NCBI RefSeq assembly: GCF_006345815.1
Contig: NZ_VCIG01000005.1
Coordinates: forward strand, 372,001 to 436,000
DNA length: 64,000 nt
Source of the DNA: Ochrobactrum sp. CGA5
GTDB lineage: Bacteria > Pseudomonadota > Alphaproteobacteria > Rhizobiales > Rhizobiaceae
Reading direction: 5' to 3'
Shown: positions 1 to 9,846 of the stretch, piece after piece
Position numbering within the stretch: the stretch's first letter is position 1
Layout of the letters: each line of letters opens with the position of its first letter
The notes under the pieces: model-generated
The model's database searches: none
Told to the model about the DNA's origin: nothing
The model's input: only the letters and a program-made list of their open reading frames with translations
Program-made: the position numbers and the translations under genes

Positions 1-63
1 ATGGCCGTGATGGAAGCCCTACTCGATCCGCGCCGTAACCCTAGCAACGGAGAAGCAGCATGA
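1..63 (+). CDS. pyrB: aspartate carbamoyltransferase, C-terminal end (partial)
   Basis: Only the last 20 codons are in the window, ending at the TGA of 61-63. The tail (MAVMEALLDP...) fits the end of the catalytic chain of aspartate carbamoyltransferase, which joins carbamoyl phosphate and aspartate in pyrimidine synthesis. The stop overlaps the start of the next gene in an ATGA arrangement. That next gene is a dihydroorotase homologue, as in many Rhizobiales pyrB-pyrC' pairs. The identification leans mostly on this neighbour, because the fragment is short. Confidence 0.7.
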   Translation: MAVMEALLDPRRNPSNGEAA

Positions 64-1346
64 GCGCGATCCTGTTTGAAAACGCGCGCATCATTGATCC
101 GTCTCGCGGCCTTGATGAGATTGGCAGTGTGCTGATCAGCGATGATAAGATTGTTGCCGCCGGAGCGGATGTTCGCAATCAGGGCGCACCGGAAGGGGCG
201 CAAACCATCGATCTGGATGGCAAAGCAGTGTTGCCCGGTCTCGTGGATGCACGCGTCTTTGTCGGTGAACCTGGTGCTGAGCATAGAGAAACCATTGCTT
301 CGGCAAGCCGCGCGGCGGCCGCTGGCGGTGTAACTTCCATCATTATGATGCCCGACACTGATCCGGTCATCGACGATGTAGCTCTGGTCGAGTTCGTCAA
401 ACGCACGGCGCGTGACACCGCTGTCGTCAATGTGCACCCAGCAGCGGCCATCACCAAAGGCCTACATGGCGAGGAAATGACCGAAATCGGACTTCTGCGG
501 GATGCTGGTGCAGTCGCCTTTACGGAAGGAAGACAGACAATCGCCAATACGCAGCTCATGCGGCGCGCGTTGACCTATGCCCGCGATTTCGATGCAGTCA
601 TCGCCTGCGAAACACGCGATCCCTATCTTGGTGCAACCGGAGTAATGAACGAAGGCCTGTTTGCAAGCTGGCTTGGTCTTTCAGGCAGTCCGCGTGAAGC
701 CGAGGTGATCCCGCTGGAACGAGATCTTCGTCTCGCGGCGCTGACGAAAAGCAATTATCACGCCGCACAGCTTTCCTGCGAAATGTCGGCGGAAGCAGTA
801 CGCCGCTCCAAGGACCTCGGCGCCAAGGTGACGGCGGGTGTATCGATCAATCATTTGTCACTCAATGAAAACGACATTGGAGAATTCCGCACCTTCTTCC
901 GTCTGTCTCCGCCGTTGCGTAGCGAGCAGGACCGCCTTGCTATGGTTGAAGCCCTAAAAAACGGCACTATTGATATCGTCGTTTCCGCTCACGACCCGCA
1001 GGATGTTGACACCAAGCGCCTACCCTTCTCGGACGCTGAAGCCGGTGCCATCGGTCTTGAAACATTGCTGGGTGCCGCACTTCGTCTCTATCATAATGAC
1101 AGCATTCCGCTATTGCGGCTGGTTGAAGTACTTTCGACAGCTCCGGCACGTATTTTCGGCCTTGATGCCGGTACGCTTAAACCAGGTGCCAAGGCAGATA
1201 TCGCAATTGTCGATCTGGACGAGCCCTGGATCGTGCGTGAAGAAAATCTGCACTCACTTTCCAAAAACAGTTGCTTCGAAAGTGCGCGTCTTCAGGGTCG
1301 CGTCGTCAACACCTTAGTAGCTGGCAAGACAGTTTACTCAGCTTGA
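60..1346 (+). CDS. pyrC: dihydroorotase homologue, probably a non-catalytic PyrC' subunit
   Basis: A 428-residue amidohydrolase of dihydroorotase class I length and layout: GLVDAR...GEPG near residue 62, MMPDTDP near 98, a GVMNEG segment near 195, and a C-terminal beta domain ending in a typical VAGKTVY. The start overlaps the pyrB stop by 4 bases. The usual metal-binding HxH after GLVD is replaced by RVF, the QHCED histidine region reads ACETRD, the HVAHVS histidine is Q (HAAQLS), and TDHAPH reads SAHDPQ. In some bacteria an inactive dihydroorotase is a structural partner of aspartate carbamoyltransferase, which fits the coupling to pyrB. A catalytic pyrC would then lie elsewhere. The family call is firm; inactivity is inferred from the lost ligands. 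Confidence 0.9.
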   Translation: MSAILFENARIIDPSRGLDEIGSVLISDDKIVAAGADVRNQGAPEGAQTIDLDGKAVLPGLVDARVFVGEPGAEHRETIASASRAAAAGGVTSIIMMPDTDPVIDDVALVEFVKRTARDTAVVNVHPAAAITKGLHGEEMTEIGLLRDAGAVAFTEGRQTIANTQLMRRALTYARDFDAVIACETRDPYLGATGVMNEGLFASWLGLSGSPREAEVIPLERDLRLAALTKSNYHAAQLSCEMSAEAVRRSKDLGAKVTAGVSINHLSLNENDIGEFRTFFRLSPPLRSEQDRLAMVEALKNGTIDIVVSAHDPQDVDTKRLPFSDAEAGAIGLETLLGAALRLYHNDSIPLLRLVEVLSTAPARIFGLDAGTLKPGAKADIAIVDLDEPWIVREENLHSLSKNSCFESARLQGRVVNTLVAGKTVYSA

Positions 1347-1418
1347 AAAACACCGCATAACCCGGAACAATCATACAAAGGTTCCGGACAGGCGGAATCG
1401 AGAAACAAGGGGACATTC

Positions 1419-2024
1419 ATGGCCGAAACCGGGTTCCTTAGCTTGGCGCTCATAGGAGCGCTCGTCTTCGGCTATTTTCTTGGCTCTATTCCGTTTGGTT
1501 TGATACTAACCCGGTGCGCTGGGCTGGGCGATGTTCGCTCCATCGGTTCGGGCAACATCGGCGCAACGAATGTGCTGCGCACCGGTAACAAGAAGCTTGC
1601 TGCGGCAACGCTGATTTTTGACATGCTCAAAGGCACTGTCGCCGTTCTTGTCGCTTCACGCTATGGGACGGATGCTGCCATTGGCGCTGGCTTCGGTGCT
1701 TTCATTGGCCACCTCTTTCCGGTATGGATCGGCTTCAAGGGCGGCAAGGGCGTCGCTACCTATCTTGGCGTTCTCATCGGTCTTGCGTGGCCCGGTGCGC
1801 TGGTCTTCGCTGCCGTCTGGATCGTAACGGCACTCCTGACTCGCTATTCTTCCCTCGCAGCACTCATCGCCAGCATCGTTGTTCCCATCGCGCTTTATTC
1901 GAGGGGCTATGCCGCAATTGCAATCCTCTTTGTGATCATGACGGTCATCGTTATCGTTAAACACAAGGCCAATATTTCGCGCCTCTTGAACGGAACCGAA
2001 AGCAAGATTGGAGCCAAGAGATGA
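1419..2024 (+). CDS. plsY: glycerol-3-phosphate acyltransferase PlsY
   Basis: A 201-residue integral membrane protein that transfers the acyl group from acyl phosphate to glycerol 3-phosphate, the first step of phospholipid synthesis. The PlsY signatures are present: [11 protein letters not shown] near residue 24, [12 protein letters not shown] near 42 (phosphate binding) and [10 protein letters not shown] near 107. Hydrophobic helices alternate with these loops and the tail is basic. It starts 72 bases after pyrC' and its end overlaps the dprA start by ATGA, so it is probably co-transcribed with dprA. The length is normal for the family. Confidence 0.96.
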   Translation: MAETGFLSLALIGALVFGYFLGSIPFGLILTRCAGLGDVRSIGSGNIGATNVLRTGNKKLAAATLIFDMLKGTVAVLVASRYGTDAAIGAGFGAFIGHLFPVWIGFKGGKGVATYLGVLIGLAWPGALVFAAVWIVTALLTRYSSLAALIASIVVPIALYSRGYAAIAILFVIMTVIVIVKHKANISRLLNGTESKIGAKR

Positions 2025-3187
2025 AGGAAAGCGCGAATTCGAAAACTGGAATTCGCCTCTCTGATCGCCAACGGCTCAATTGGCTGCGCCTCATCCGTAC
2101 TGACAATATCGGTCCTGTCACGTTTCGCGACCTGATTCTGTTTTGCGGCTCCGCCTCAAGCGCGATAGAAATGCTGCCTGATCTCAACATCAGGGGCGGT
2201 AGTAGCCGCCCGATCCGCATCTCGTCCATGGACGATGCCGAACGCGAACTTGAAGCCATTGAGCGTGCCGGTGCCCACCTGGTTGGTATGGGCGAGCCGG
2301 ATTATCCTCAGCAGCTTAAAAACTGCGAAGCCCCACCTCCTTTGGTTATAATTAAGGGAAACACAGCTGTTTTCAGTAAGCCGCCCGTTGCCATTGTGGG
2401 TTCGCGCAATGCTTCGGTGATTGGTGCGCGTTTTACGGAGCGCTTGGCACAGGACCTGGGCGAATCTGGATTTGCAGTTGTCTCTGGGCTTGCCCGCGGC
2501 ATTGATGCCGCAGCGCACCGTGCAAGCCTGAAAACAGGCACCGTAGCAGTACTCGCAGGCGGACTTGACCGCCCCTATCCATCGGAAAATCTCCCTCTTT
2601 ATCGCGACATACCGGAACAGGGCGGCGCACTTATAAGCGAAATGCCGATGGGCGCAGAGCCACGCTCGCGTGATTTTCCGCGCCGCAATCGGATCATTGC
2701 AGGCTTGTCGCTGGGGCTGATCGTCGTCGAGGCAGCCGAGCGTTCCGGCTCGCTTATCAGTGCGCGCATGGCCGGGGACATGGGACGCAACGTATTCGCC
2801 GTTCCAGGCTCACCGCTTGACCCTCGTGCGCGCGGCACGAACCTCCTTCTGAAACAAGGTGCGACACTGGTTACCGAAGCAAACGACGTAATCGAAGCAC
2901 TCCGGCCTCTAGTTGGTTCAAGCGCCTATCAGGTGGATATCCCAACGCAACCCGATCTTCTAACTCCAGCTTTGGAGGAACCGGAATCGTTGCAGCCAAT
3001 CGCCACGGAAAAGCAAAGGGACATTATCATCAATGCGCTCGGTCCTGTGCCGACGGACATCGACACGCTGGTTCGTCACACAGGTATGGATACCGGAGCC
3101 ATCCATCTCATTTTGCTGGAACTGGACCTGGCCGGACGGCTACATCGATATCCAGGTAATCAGGTCGCTCTGGCCCCCCAAGAATAG
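2021..3187 (+). CDS. dprA: DNA processing protein DprA (Smf)
   Basis: A 388-residue protein that loads RecA on incoming single-stranded DNA during transformation and recombination. The Rossmann-like DprA core is clear: VGSRNAS near residue 126, [13 protein letters not shown] near 153, AGGLDRPYP near 178, then [13 protein letters not shown] and SGSLISA. An N-terminal helical (SAM-like) region precedes it, and a C-terminal winged-helix region ([14 protein letters not shown], about residues 340-388) follows. The ATG overlaps the plsY stop. The gene ends 5 bases before the stop of a convergent small gene. Confidence 0.96.
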   Translation: MKESANSKTGIRLSDRQRLNWLRLIRTDNIGPVTFRDLILFCGSASSAIEMLPDLNIRGGSSRPIRISSMDDAERELEAIERAGAHLVGMGEPDYPQQLKNCEAPPPLVIIKGNTAVFSKPPVAIVGSRNASVIGARFTERLAQDLGESGFAVVSGLARGIDAAAHRASLKTGTVAVLAGGLDRPYPSENLPLYRDIPEQGGALISEMPMGAEPRSRDFPRRNRIIAGLSLGLIVVEAAERSGSLISARMAGDMGRNVFAVPGSPLDPRARGTNLLLKQGATLVTEANDVIEALRPLVGSSAYQVDIPTQPDLLTPALEEPESLQPIATEKQRDIIINALGPVPTDIDTLVRHTGMDTGAIHLILLELDLAGRLHRYPGNQVALAPQE

Positions 3188-3192
3188 TCATA

Positions 3193-3399
3193 CTAAGTGT
3201 TGGGTACATTCTGAAGGGCTTCTCGGGCCTCGACATGTGCCATCTCAATCATATACGCCAGCAACACACAATCCGTACTTCTCGCCATCAGATTAAGCTG
3301 CTCGAGCATCTGCTCAATATATGTTATTGTCTCCAAGCGAGTCGCTTGTTTCAAACTCTCACCGTCCTCCATCTCTGGAAAACTTCCCGTATCGTCCAT
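3193..3399 (-). CDS. small conserved-looking protein of unknown function
   Basis: This 68-residue reading frame runs against the dprA-topA direction. The open frame extends upstream to 3546, but the ATG at 3397-3399 is preceded by a strong GAGGAGAT ribosome site with good spacing, so I take that start. The protein is acidic at the N-terminus (MDDTGSFPEMEDGESL) and then helical (YIEQMLEQLNLMARSTDCVLLAYMIEMA). No enzyme motif or membrane segment is seen. I recall similar short proteins at this place in Rhizobiales but assign no function. Its promoter would lie in the 3400-3606 gap shared with topA. Confidence 0.72.
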   Translation of the reverse strand: MDDTGSFPEMEDGESLKQATRLETITYIEQMLEQLNLMARSTDCVLLAYMIEMAHVEAREALQNVPNT

Positions 3400-3606
3400 A
3401 ACTATCTCCTCGTGAGATAAACTGATTTCTCTGTATCTTATGCTACTATTGGTTTCATACAACTTAACAGCAATCCTGGGTTGTATTTCGTTATTTTTGT
3501 CGTCCTGCTCTTGACCAAACGCTGCCTGCTGTTCATGTGATGGCAACGAATTACTCGCGGAGAGGAGATATTTTTCTCCATGGGGCGCGAACCTGGGCTG
3601 CTTTAA

Positions 3607-6264
3607 ATGAACGTCGTCGTTGTCGAATCGCCTGCCAAGGCTAAAACCATCAATAAGTATCTGGGCTCGAACTATAAGGTTCTGGCCTCATTTGGTCATG
3701 TGCGAGACCTGCCAGCCAAAGATGGCTCGGTTCGCCCTGATGAAGACTTTGCGATGTCGTGGGAGGTGGATAGCAACTCCTCCAAACGTCTTGCCGATAT
3801 TGTCAAAGCGCTAAAAGACAGCGATGGCATCATTCTCGCAACTGACCCGGATCGCGAGGGTGAAGCCATTTCATGGCATGTACTTGAAGTGCTCAATCAG
3901 AAAAAGGCGCTCAAGGGAAAGACGGTCAAGCGTGTGGCTTTCAATGCCATAACCAAGAAGGCTGTTCTGGATGCCATTGCCAATCCGCGTGACATCGATG
4001 AACCATTGGTCGATGCTTATCTGGCGCGTCGTGCGTTGGACTATCTCGTCGGCTTCACGCTCTCTCCTGTTCTATGGCGCAAACTGCCAGGTGCCCGTTC
4101 TGCTGGTCGCGTTCAATCTGTGGCGCTTCGTCTCGTGGCGGATCGCGAGGCCGAGATCGAACGGTTCATCCGTGAAGAATACTGGAACATTGCCGCGCTG
4201 TTGAAGACACCACGCAGTGACAGTTTCACCGCTCGCCTCACTGCGATTGACGGCAAGAAGCTCGGCAAGCTCGACATCAAGAACAGCGAACAGGCAACCG
4301 CTATTCGCACCATGCTGGAAGGCGCAAGCTTCAAGGCGCTTTCGGTCGAAGCAAAGCCGACCAAGCGCAATCCGGGACCGCCTTTCACCACATCAACCTT
4401 GCAGCAGGCTGCATCCGGCCAACTTGGTTTCTCTGCCTCGCGCACCATGCAGGTAGCGCAGCGGCTTTATGAGGGTGTCGATATTGGTGGCGAGACTGCA
4501 GGTCTGATCACCTATATGCGTACTGATGGCGTGCAGATGGCTCCAGAAGCGATCAATGCAGCCCGCGACGCTATCGGCAAAAGCTTTGGCGCAAAATATG
4601 TGCCGGAAAAGCCGCGTTATTATTCCAGCAAAGCCAAGAACGCACAGGAAGCGCACGAAGCCATCCGCCCGACCGATTTCTCGCGTCACCCGAAGGACGT
4701 GCGCCGCTACCTCGATGACGATCAGGCGCGTCTCTACGAGCTGATCTGGAAGCGCGCCATTGCAAGCCAGATGCAAGCTGCGGATATCGAACGCACCACC
4801 GTTGACATTGAAGCGATCAACGGCTCGCGCTCCGCTTTGCTGCGTGCCAATGGTTCGGTCACGAAATTCGATGGCTTCCTCGCCGCCTATATGGATCATC
4901 GCGAAGAAGAAGACGACGATGAGGATAGTGCAAAACTGCCGGAAATTCGTTCTGGTGAGGCCTTAGCGCGCGAGAAGATCGATGCGACCCAGCATTCGAC
5001 TGAACCACCACCTCGCTATTCGGAAGCTTCGCTTATCAAGAAGATGGAAGAACTCGGCATAGGCCGTCCTTCGACCTATGCCGCGACGCTGGCCACCTTG
5101 CGCGATCGCGAGTACATCACGATAGACAAGCGCAAGCTCATTCCTGAACCCAAGGGTCGTCTGGTTACAGCCTTTCTCGAAAACTTCTTCGAGCGTTATG
5201 TGGAATATGATTTCACCGCAGATCTTGAGGAAAAGCTTGATCTTATTTCAGACGGCAAGCTTTCCTGGAAAGATGTTCTGCGCGATTTTTGGCGCGACTT
5301 CTCCGGTAATGTCGACGACATAAAGGAACTCCGCGTCACCAATGTTCTCGACGCACTGAACGAAGAACTCGCTCCACTGGTTTTCCCGGCACGTGAAGAC
5401 GGCAGTGATCCGCGTTCGTGCCCGACTTGCGGCATAGGAACGCTTTCGTTAAAGCTTGGAAAATACGGCGCATTCGTCGGCTGTTCCAACTATCCAGAAT
5501 GCAAGTATACGCGCCAGCTCGGCGGTGATGGCAAAGGTGATTCCGCTGCGGCAGACGAACCAAAGTCTTTCGGAAAAGACCCATTCACCGGTGAAGAAAT
5601 CACCGCACGAACCGGTCGTTTCGGTCCCTATGTTCAACGCGGCGAAGGCAAGGAAGCAAAGCGCGCCAGCCTCCCGAAAGGTTGGACCATCGATACGCTC
5701 GACCACGAGAAGGCCGTCGCGCTTTTGTCTCTGCCGCGTGACATCGGTCAGCATCCAGAAACGGGTAAGATGATCTCCGCCGGCATCGGTCGCTATGGGC
5801 CCTATGTCAGCCATGACGGGACATTCGCCAATCTGGAGAATGCCGAAGAAGTCTTTTCCGTTGGCCTTAATCGCGCCGTGTCCGTTCTGGCCGACAAACA
5901 GTCGAAGGGCGGCGGTCGTGGCCGCTCCACACCGGCTGCTTTGGCGACGCTTGGCGACCATCCCGAAGGCGGTTCAATCACTGTTCGCGACGGTCGCTAT
6001 GGGCCTTATGTCAACTGGGGCAAGGTCAACGCCACTTTGCCGAAGGGCAAGGACCCGGCAAGCATCACCCTGGAAGAAGCACTGCAGCTGATTACAGAAA
6101 AGGCTGGTTCTTCCAAGAGCAAGAAAGCCCCTGCCCGCAAGGCTCCGGCCAGCACGGAAAAGAAAGCTGCTGCAAAGAAGCCTGCGGCAAAAAAGGCACC
6201 AGCAAAGGCCAAGTCGACAGCCAAGCCGAAAGCCAAATCCAAGGCCGGGGCGGTAGAGGAGTAG
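3607..6264 (+). CDS. topA: DNA topoisomerase I
   Basis: An 885-residue type IA topoisomerase that relaxes negative supercoils. The N-terminal Toprim domain (VVESPAKAKTI at residue 5, DPDREGEA at 80) is followed by the catalytic tyrosine in GLITYMRTDG (Y303) and the RPSTYA motif near 490. One four-cysteine zinc finger (CPTC...CSNYPEC) lies near residue 605, then three Topo C-terminal repeats each carrying RFGPYV or RYGPYV, and a Lys/Ala-rich tail of about 55 residues. The start is bounded by an in-frame TAA directly before the ATG. rnr follows after 3 bases. The tail and single zinc finger are usual for alphaproteobacterial TopA. Confidence 0.98.
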   Translation: MNVVVVESPAKAKTINKYLGSNYKVLASFGHVRDLPAKDGSVRPDEDFAMSWEVDSNSSKRLADIVKALKDSDGIILATDPDREGEAISWHVLEVLNQKKALKGKTVKRVAFNAITKKAVLDAIANPRDIDEPLVDAYLARRALDYLVGFTLSPVLWRKLPGARSAGRVQSVALRLVADREAEIERFIREEYWNIAALLKTPRSDSFTARLTAIDGKKLGKLDIKNSEQATAIRTMLEGASFKALSVEAKPTKRNPGPPFTTSTLQQAASGQLGFSASRTMQVAQRLYEGVDIGGETAGLITYMRTDGVQMAPEAINAARDAIGKSFGAKYVPEKPRYYSSKAKNAQEAHEAIRPTDFSRHPKDVRRYLDDDQARLYELIWKRAIASQMQAADIERTTVDIEAINGSRSALLRANGSVTKFDGFLAAYMDHREEEDDDEDSAKLPEIRSGEALAREKIDATQHSTEPPPRYSEASLIKKMEELGIGRPSTYAATLATLRDREYITIDKRKLIPEPKGRLVTAFLENFFERYVEYDFTADLEEKLDLISDGKLSWKDVLRDFWRDFSGNVDDIKELRVTNVLDALNEELAPLVFPAREDGSDPRSCPTCGIGTLSLKLGKYGAFVGCSNYPECKYTRQLGGDGKGDSAAADEPKSFGKDPFTGEEITARTGRFGPYVQRGEGKEAKRASLPKGWTIDTLDHEKAVALLSLPRDIGQHPETGKMISAGIGRYGPYVSHDGTFANLENAEEVFSVGLNRAVSVLADKQSKGGGRGRSTPAALATLGDHPEGGSITVRDGRYGPYVNWGKVNATLPKGKDPASITLEEALQLITEKAGSSKSKKAPARKAPASTEKKAAAKKPAAKKAPAKAKSTAKPKAKSKAGAVEE

Positions 6265-6267
6265 CAA

Positions 6268-8631
6268 TTGGCACGCCGTTTTTCCAAATCCGATTCCGGT
6301 CGATCCGCACGGACCGAACGGCGTGCAGCCAAAGCAAAATCTGCCGACGGAAGGAGCGATTCCAAAGCGTTCCTGCCGACCCGCGAAGAAGTTCTCAAAT
6401 ATATTGAGGAGAACCCCGATCGGGCAGGCAAGCGCGAGTTGGCGAAGGCATTTAACATCAAGGGGGATGCGCGGGTCTACTTGAAAGACCTCCTGCGCGA
6501 ACTCTCGGACGAAGGTCTGGTTGAAAAACGTGCTCGCAGATTGTCTCGTCCCGGCGCATTGCCTGCTGTTAGCGTGCTTGATATCACCGGGCGCGACGAG
6601 GATGGCGGTTTGTTGGCACGTCCGTCGGAATGGGATGAAGCTGGTCACGGCAAGCCACCCCTCGTCCTGATCCGCCGCACCAGGCTGAACAAGGCCTCCG
6701 AAGGCGGTCCCGCAGTCGGGGTGGGTGACCGCGTTCTCGCTAAAATATTCCGCAACGATGATCATGACGGACCGGATTATACCGCCCGCGTGATGAAGCG
6801 TCTCGAGCACCGCACAGATGCCGTTCTGGGCGTTGTACGCAAGCTCGCCAATGGTGAATGGCGTCTCGACCCGGTAAACCGAAAGCAGCCGGAAGTGCAG
6901 CTCGACCCGACACAACTCAATAACGCCGAAGCCGGTGATCTTGTTGAGGTCGATTTGATCTCCTCACGCCGTCAAGGATTGCCGCGCGGCAAAGTTCGAC
7001 AAGTCGTCGGATCTATCGACAGCGAGAAAGCCCTGTCGATGATTGCCATTCACGAGCATGAGATTCCGCATGTTTTCCCGGCAGAAGCGTTGAGCGAGGC
7101 AGAAGCAGCCCAACCTGCGACGATGGAAAGACGCGAAGACTGGCGTGGCATCCCCCTTCTGACCATTGATCCTGCAGATGCCAAGGATCACGACGATGCC
7201 GTCTACGCCGAGCCGGACAAGGATCCCGAGAATCCGGGCGGCCAGATTGTCGTTGTCGCTATTGCGGACGTCGCGGCCTACGTCCGGCCAGATTCTGCGC
7301 TGGATCGGGAAGCGCAAAAACGCGGCAACTCTGTCTATTTCCCGGACAGGGTCGTGCCGATGCTTCCCGAACGGATTTCAAACAATCTCTGTTCACTCCG
7401 CGAACTGGAAGATCGCCCCGCACTTGCCGTCCGCATGGTTTTTAGTTCTGATGGGCGTAAGAAGTCGCACAAATTCCATCGCATCATGATGAAATCGGCC
7501 GCTAAACTCAGCTATTTGCAAGCGCAAGCTGCCATAGACGGCGCGCCGGACGATAAGACTGCCCCGATTCTCGATGACATATTGAAACCGCTATGGAACG
7601 CCTATGCCGTGCTGAAGCGGGGGCGCGACGCCCGCGAACCGCTGGAACTGGACCTGCCGGAAAAGAAGATACTCCTCACGCCCGAAGGGACGGTGGATAA
7701 GGTCGTCGTTCCGGAACGTCTCGATGCACACAAGCTCATTGAAGAGTTTATGATACAAGCGAACGTTGCTGCCGCTGAAACATTGGAAGCGCGCCGCCAA
7801 CCGTTGATTTTCCGCATTCACGATGCACCCGCGCTCGCCAAGCAGGAAACCCTGCGTGAATTCCTGCGCACGCTTGATCTGAACCTTGCCAAGGGTGCGG
7901 AACTGCGCCCCGCTCAATTCAACCGGATTCTTGAGGCCGTTGAAGGCTCTGATCATCAAGAACTGGTCAATCAAGTCGTGCTGCGCACGCAGAGTCAGGC
8001 GGAATATAGTCCTGACAATATTGGGCATTTCGGTCTGCATTTGCACCGCTATGCACATTTCACCTCACCGATCCGCCGTTACGCCGACCTCATCGTTCAT
8101 CGCGCCCTGATCAAGACACTGGACCTTGGCAGTGATGGCCTGACAACGGATGAGGAAGCGCAGCTCGAAGAAATCTCCGCACTCATCTCCTCTACAGAAC
8201 GTCGCGCCATGCTGGCTGAGCGTGAAACCGTTGATCGTCTCATTGCACATTTTCTCGCTGCGCATCTTGGAGATGAGTATGAGGGTCGAGTTACGGGCGT
8301 CACGCGGGCAGGTCTTTTCGTGAACCTTGCGACATATGGCGCGGATGGACTGGTACCCATTTCAACTTTGGGTCATGAATACTATTTATATGACGAAGCG
8401 AACCATGCGATTGCCGGTGAACGGAGCGGCAAAGGCTTCCGGCTTGGCGATACAGTGACGGTTCGGCTCGTGGAAGCGCTACCCGTTGCGGGCGCGCTTC
8501 GTTTTGAGATGGTTTCGGAACCGCATCCTCTGCCGATGGCGACCCGCTCGCATCATAAGGCAAGCCGGATGATGCGTGGGCGAAGGGGTAAACCCGCGGG
8601 TATTCCGCGTCAGAAGAGAAGAGGTCGCTGA
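6268..8631 (+). CDS. rnr: ribonuclease R
   Basis: A 787-residue processive 3'-5' exoribonuclease of the RNB/RNR family. It begins at a TTG 7 bases after an AGAGGA ribosome site that overlaps the end of topA. An N-terminal winged-helix region (TREEVLKYIEENPDRAGKRELAKAF) leads to cold-shock domains. The catalytic acidic cluster is IDPADAKDHDDAV near residue 300, with the RNB signature HFGLHLHRYAHFTSPIRRYADL near 590. An S1 domain (YEGRVTGVTRAGLFVNL) near 675 and a basic tail finish the protein. The stop overlaps the next start (TGATG). Confidence 0.97.
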   Translation: MARRFSKSDSGRSARTERRAAKAKSADGRSDSKAFLPTREEVLKYIEENPDRAGKRELAKAFNIKGDARVYLKDLLRELSDEGLVEKRARRLSRPGALPAVSVLDITGRDEDGGLLARPSEWDEAGHGKPPLVLIRRTRLNKASEGGPAVGVGDRVLAKIFRNDDHDGPDYTARVMKRLEHRTDAVLGVVRKLANGEWRLDPVNRKQPEVQLDPTQLNNAEAGDLVEVDLISSRRQGLPRGKVRQVVGSIDSEKALSMIAIHEHEIPHVFPAEALSEAEAAQPATMERREDWRGIPLLTIDPADAKDHDDAVYAEPDKDPENPGGQIVVVAIADVAAYVRPDSALDREAQKRGNSVYFPDRVVPMLPERISNNLCSLRELEDRPALAVRMVFSSDGRKKSHKFHRIMMKSAAKLSYLQAQAAIDGAPDDKTAPILDDILKPLWNAYAVLKRGRDAREPLELDLPEKKILLTPEGTVDKVVVPERLDAHKLIEEFMIQANVAAAETLEARRQPLIFRIHDAPALAKQETLREFLRTLDLNLAKGAELRPAQFNRILEAVEGSDHQELVNQVVLRTQSQAEYSPDNIGHFGLHLHRYAHFTSPIRRYADLIVHRALIKTLDLGSDGLTTDEEAQLEEISALISSTERRAMLAERETVDRLIAHFLAAHLGDEYEGRVTGVTRAGLFVNLATYGADGLVPISTLGHEYYLYDEANHAIAGERSGKGFRLGDTVTVRLVEALPVAGALRFEMVSEPHPLPMATRSHHKASRMMRGRRGKPAGIPRQKRRGR

Positions 8632-9092
8632 TGAGTACGCTAGAGGCCAATTCCGGGCGAGATGTGCAGGTTTTCGGCGGAGAAAGCGCCAAGACTACCC
8701 ACCCGAAGCGCCCGTTGGGTGAAGCGATGTGGCGCGGTTTTCGCGGACGTTGCCCGCATTGCGGTGAAGGAAAGCTTTTTCGGTCGTTTGTGAAGCCAGT
8801 GGCGCAGTGCTCCATATGTGGTGAAGACTACACGGAACAACGTGCCGACGACCTCCCTGCATATCTCACCATTCTAATCGTAGGACATGTGGTGGTAGGC
8901 GCTTTCATGGGTGTAGAAGCAACCACCAACTTGCCACTCTGGGCTCATATGGCCATCTGGGCCCCACTGACTGTGATCATGTCGCTGCTTCTGCTTCAAC
9001 CTTTGAAAGGCGCGACCATCGGCCTGCAATGGGCACTCTACATGCATGGCTTCGGAAGCAAGGGCGACGGTGAGTACGGCGACGTGACCTGA
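8631..9092 (+). CDS. DUF983 membrane protein
   Basis: A 153-residue protein with the DUF983 layout: a cytoplasmic N-terminus with two CxxC pairs (CPHCGEGKLF and CSICGEDY, about residues 42 and 62), suggesting a zinc-bound knuckle, then two hydrophobic segments (LTILIVGHVVVGAFMG and MAIWAPLTVIMSLLLL). It is translationally coupled to rnr and followed 8 bases later by a Nudix gene, an order typical of Rhizobiales. The function is unknown; nothing in the sequence points to a specific role. Confidence 0.88.
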   Translation: MSTLEANSGRDVQVFGGESAKTTHPKRPLGEAMWRGFRGRCPHCGEGKLFRSFVKPVAQCSICGEDYTEQRADDLPAYLTILIVGHVVVGAFMGVEATTNLPLWAHMAIWAPLTVIMSLLLLQPLKGATIGLQWALYMHGFGSKGDGEYGDVT

Positions 9093-9100
9093 AGGTCATC

Positions 9101-9841
9101 ATGACCGCCATGGTTCGCCCCCCATCTTCTTCAGCCAGAACAGCGAAAGCTTTGCGGCCATATGATGCCGCATCGCTTTTGCTGGTTGACAGGTCAGGCA
9201 GCAAGCCTCGAATTCTCATGGGCAGACGCCACGCCAGCCTTGTGTTCATGCCGGGAAAATTTGTTTTTCCCGGTGGTCGGGCGGATCCAATAGACGGTGC
9301 TATCGCGGCAACTGCGGAACTGAACGAAAATGATGTTGCAAAACTACTCGCCGGAATGGGGTCTCGTGCATCGTTGCGCCGCGCCCGCGCACTCGGCCTG
9401 TGTGCAGTTCGTGAAACTTTTGAAGAGACCGGTCTACGAATCGGGCAAACCACCTCGGGGCCCATCGCTTTGCCCATGCATCGCGATTGGTCAGCCTTCC
9501 TCGATAACGGCATGATGCCTGCCTTGGATAGCTTGCGTTATTTTGCCCGCGCAGTAACACCGCCGGACAATGTTCGCCGTTTCGATACTCGGTTTTTTAT
9601 CGTATTTCGCGATCAGGTACCGGAGCTAGACGGGCAGTCACTCGTTCCCAGTGGGGAACTGGAAGATCTGGACTGGGTTTCCATCGATCAAATCGATAAA
9701 CTCGACGTTGCCCATATAACTCAGGCGATCCTGAAAGAAGCTCGCGTGCTTCTGTCGAATACCAAACCTGAACTGCCTCCCACGTTACCAGTGGTGCAAT
9801 ATAGCAAGCGGCATGGCCGCTTCGTTCGCGAAGTGATCTGA
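9101..9841 (+). CDS. Nudix hydrolase
   Basis: A 246-residue protein. The Nudix box is recognisable around residues 100-115 (ALGLCAVRETFEETGL), with the REx2EExG residues that bind the metal and nucleoside diphosphate. PGKFVFPGGRAD, near residue 50, is the usual strand before the box. An insertion of about 35 residues between the two (with ELNENDVAKLLAG) is longer than in small MutT enzymes and resembles the NUDT7/19-like group that cleaves CoA-type substrates. That substrate is a guess. It sits in the DUF983-Nudix-MFS-rpmG string. Confidence 0.88.
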   Translation: MTAMVRPPSSSARTAKALRPYDAASLLLVDRSGSKPRILMGRRHASLVFMPGKFVFPGGRADPIDGAIAATAELNENDVAKLLAGMGSRASLRRARALGLCAVRETFEETGLRIGQTTSGPIALPMHRDWSAFLDNGMMPALDSLRYFARAVTPPDNVRRFDTRFFIVFRDQVPELDGQSLVPSGELEDLDWVSIDQIDKLDVAHITQAILKEARVLLSNTKPELPPTLPVVQYSKRHGRFVREVI

Positions 9842-9846
9842 AACCA

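Noticed and set aside
5974-6915. 313-codon minus-strand open frame across the end of topA and start of rnr
   Set aside because: It lies entirely opposite two well-recognised genes, is rich in Leu/Arg/Cys shadow composition, and has no ribosome site.
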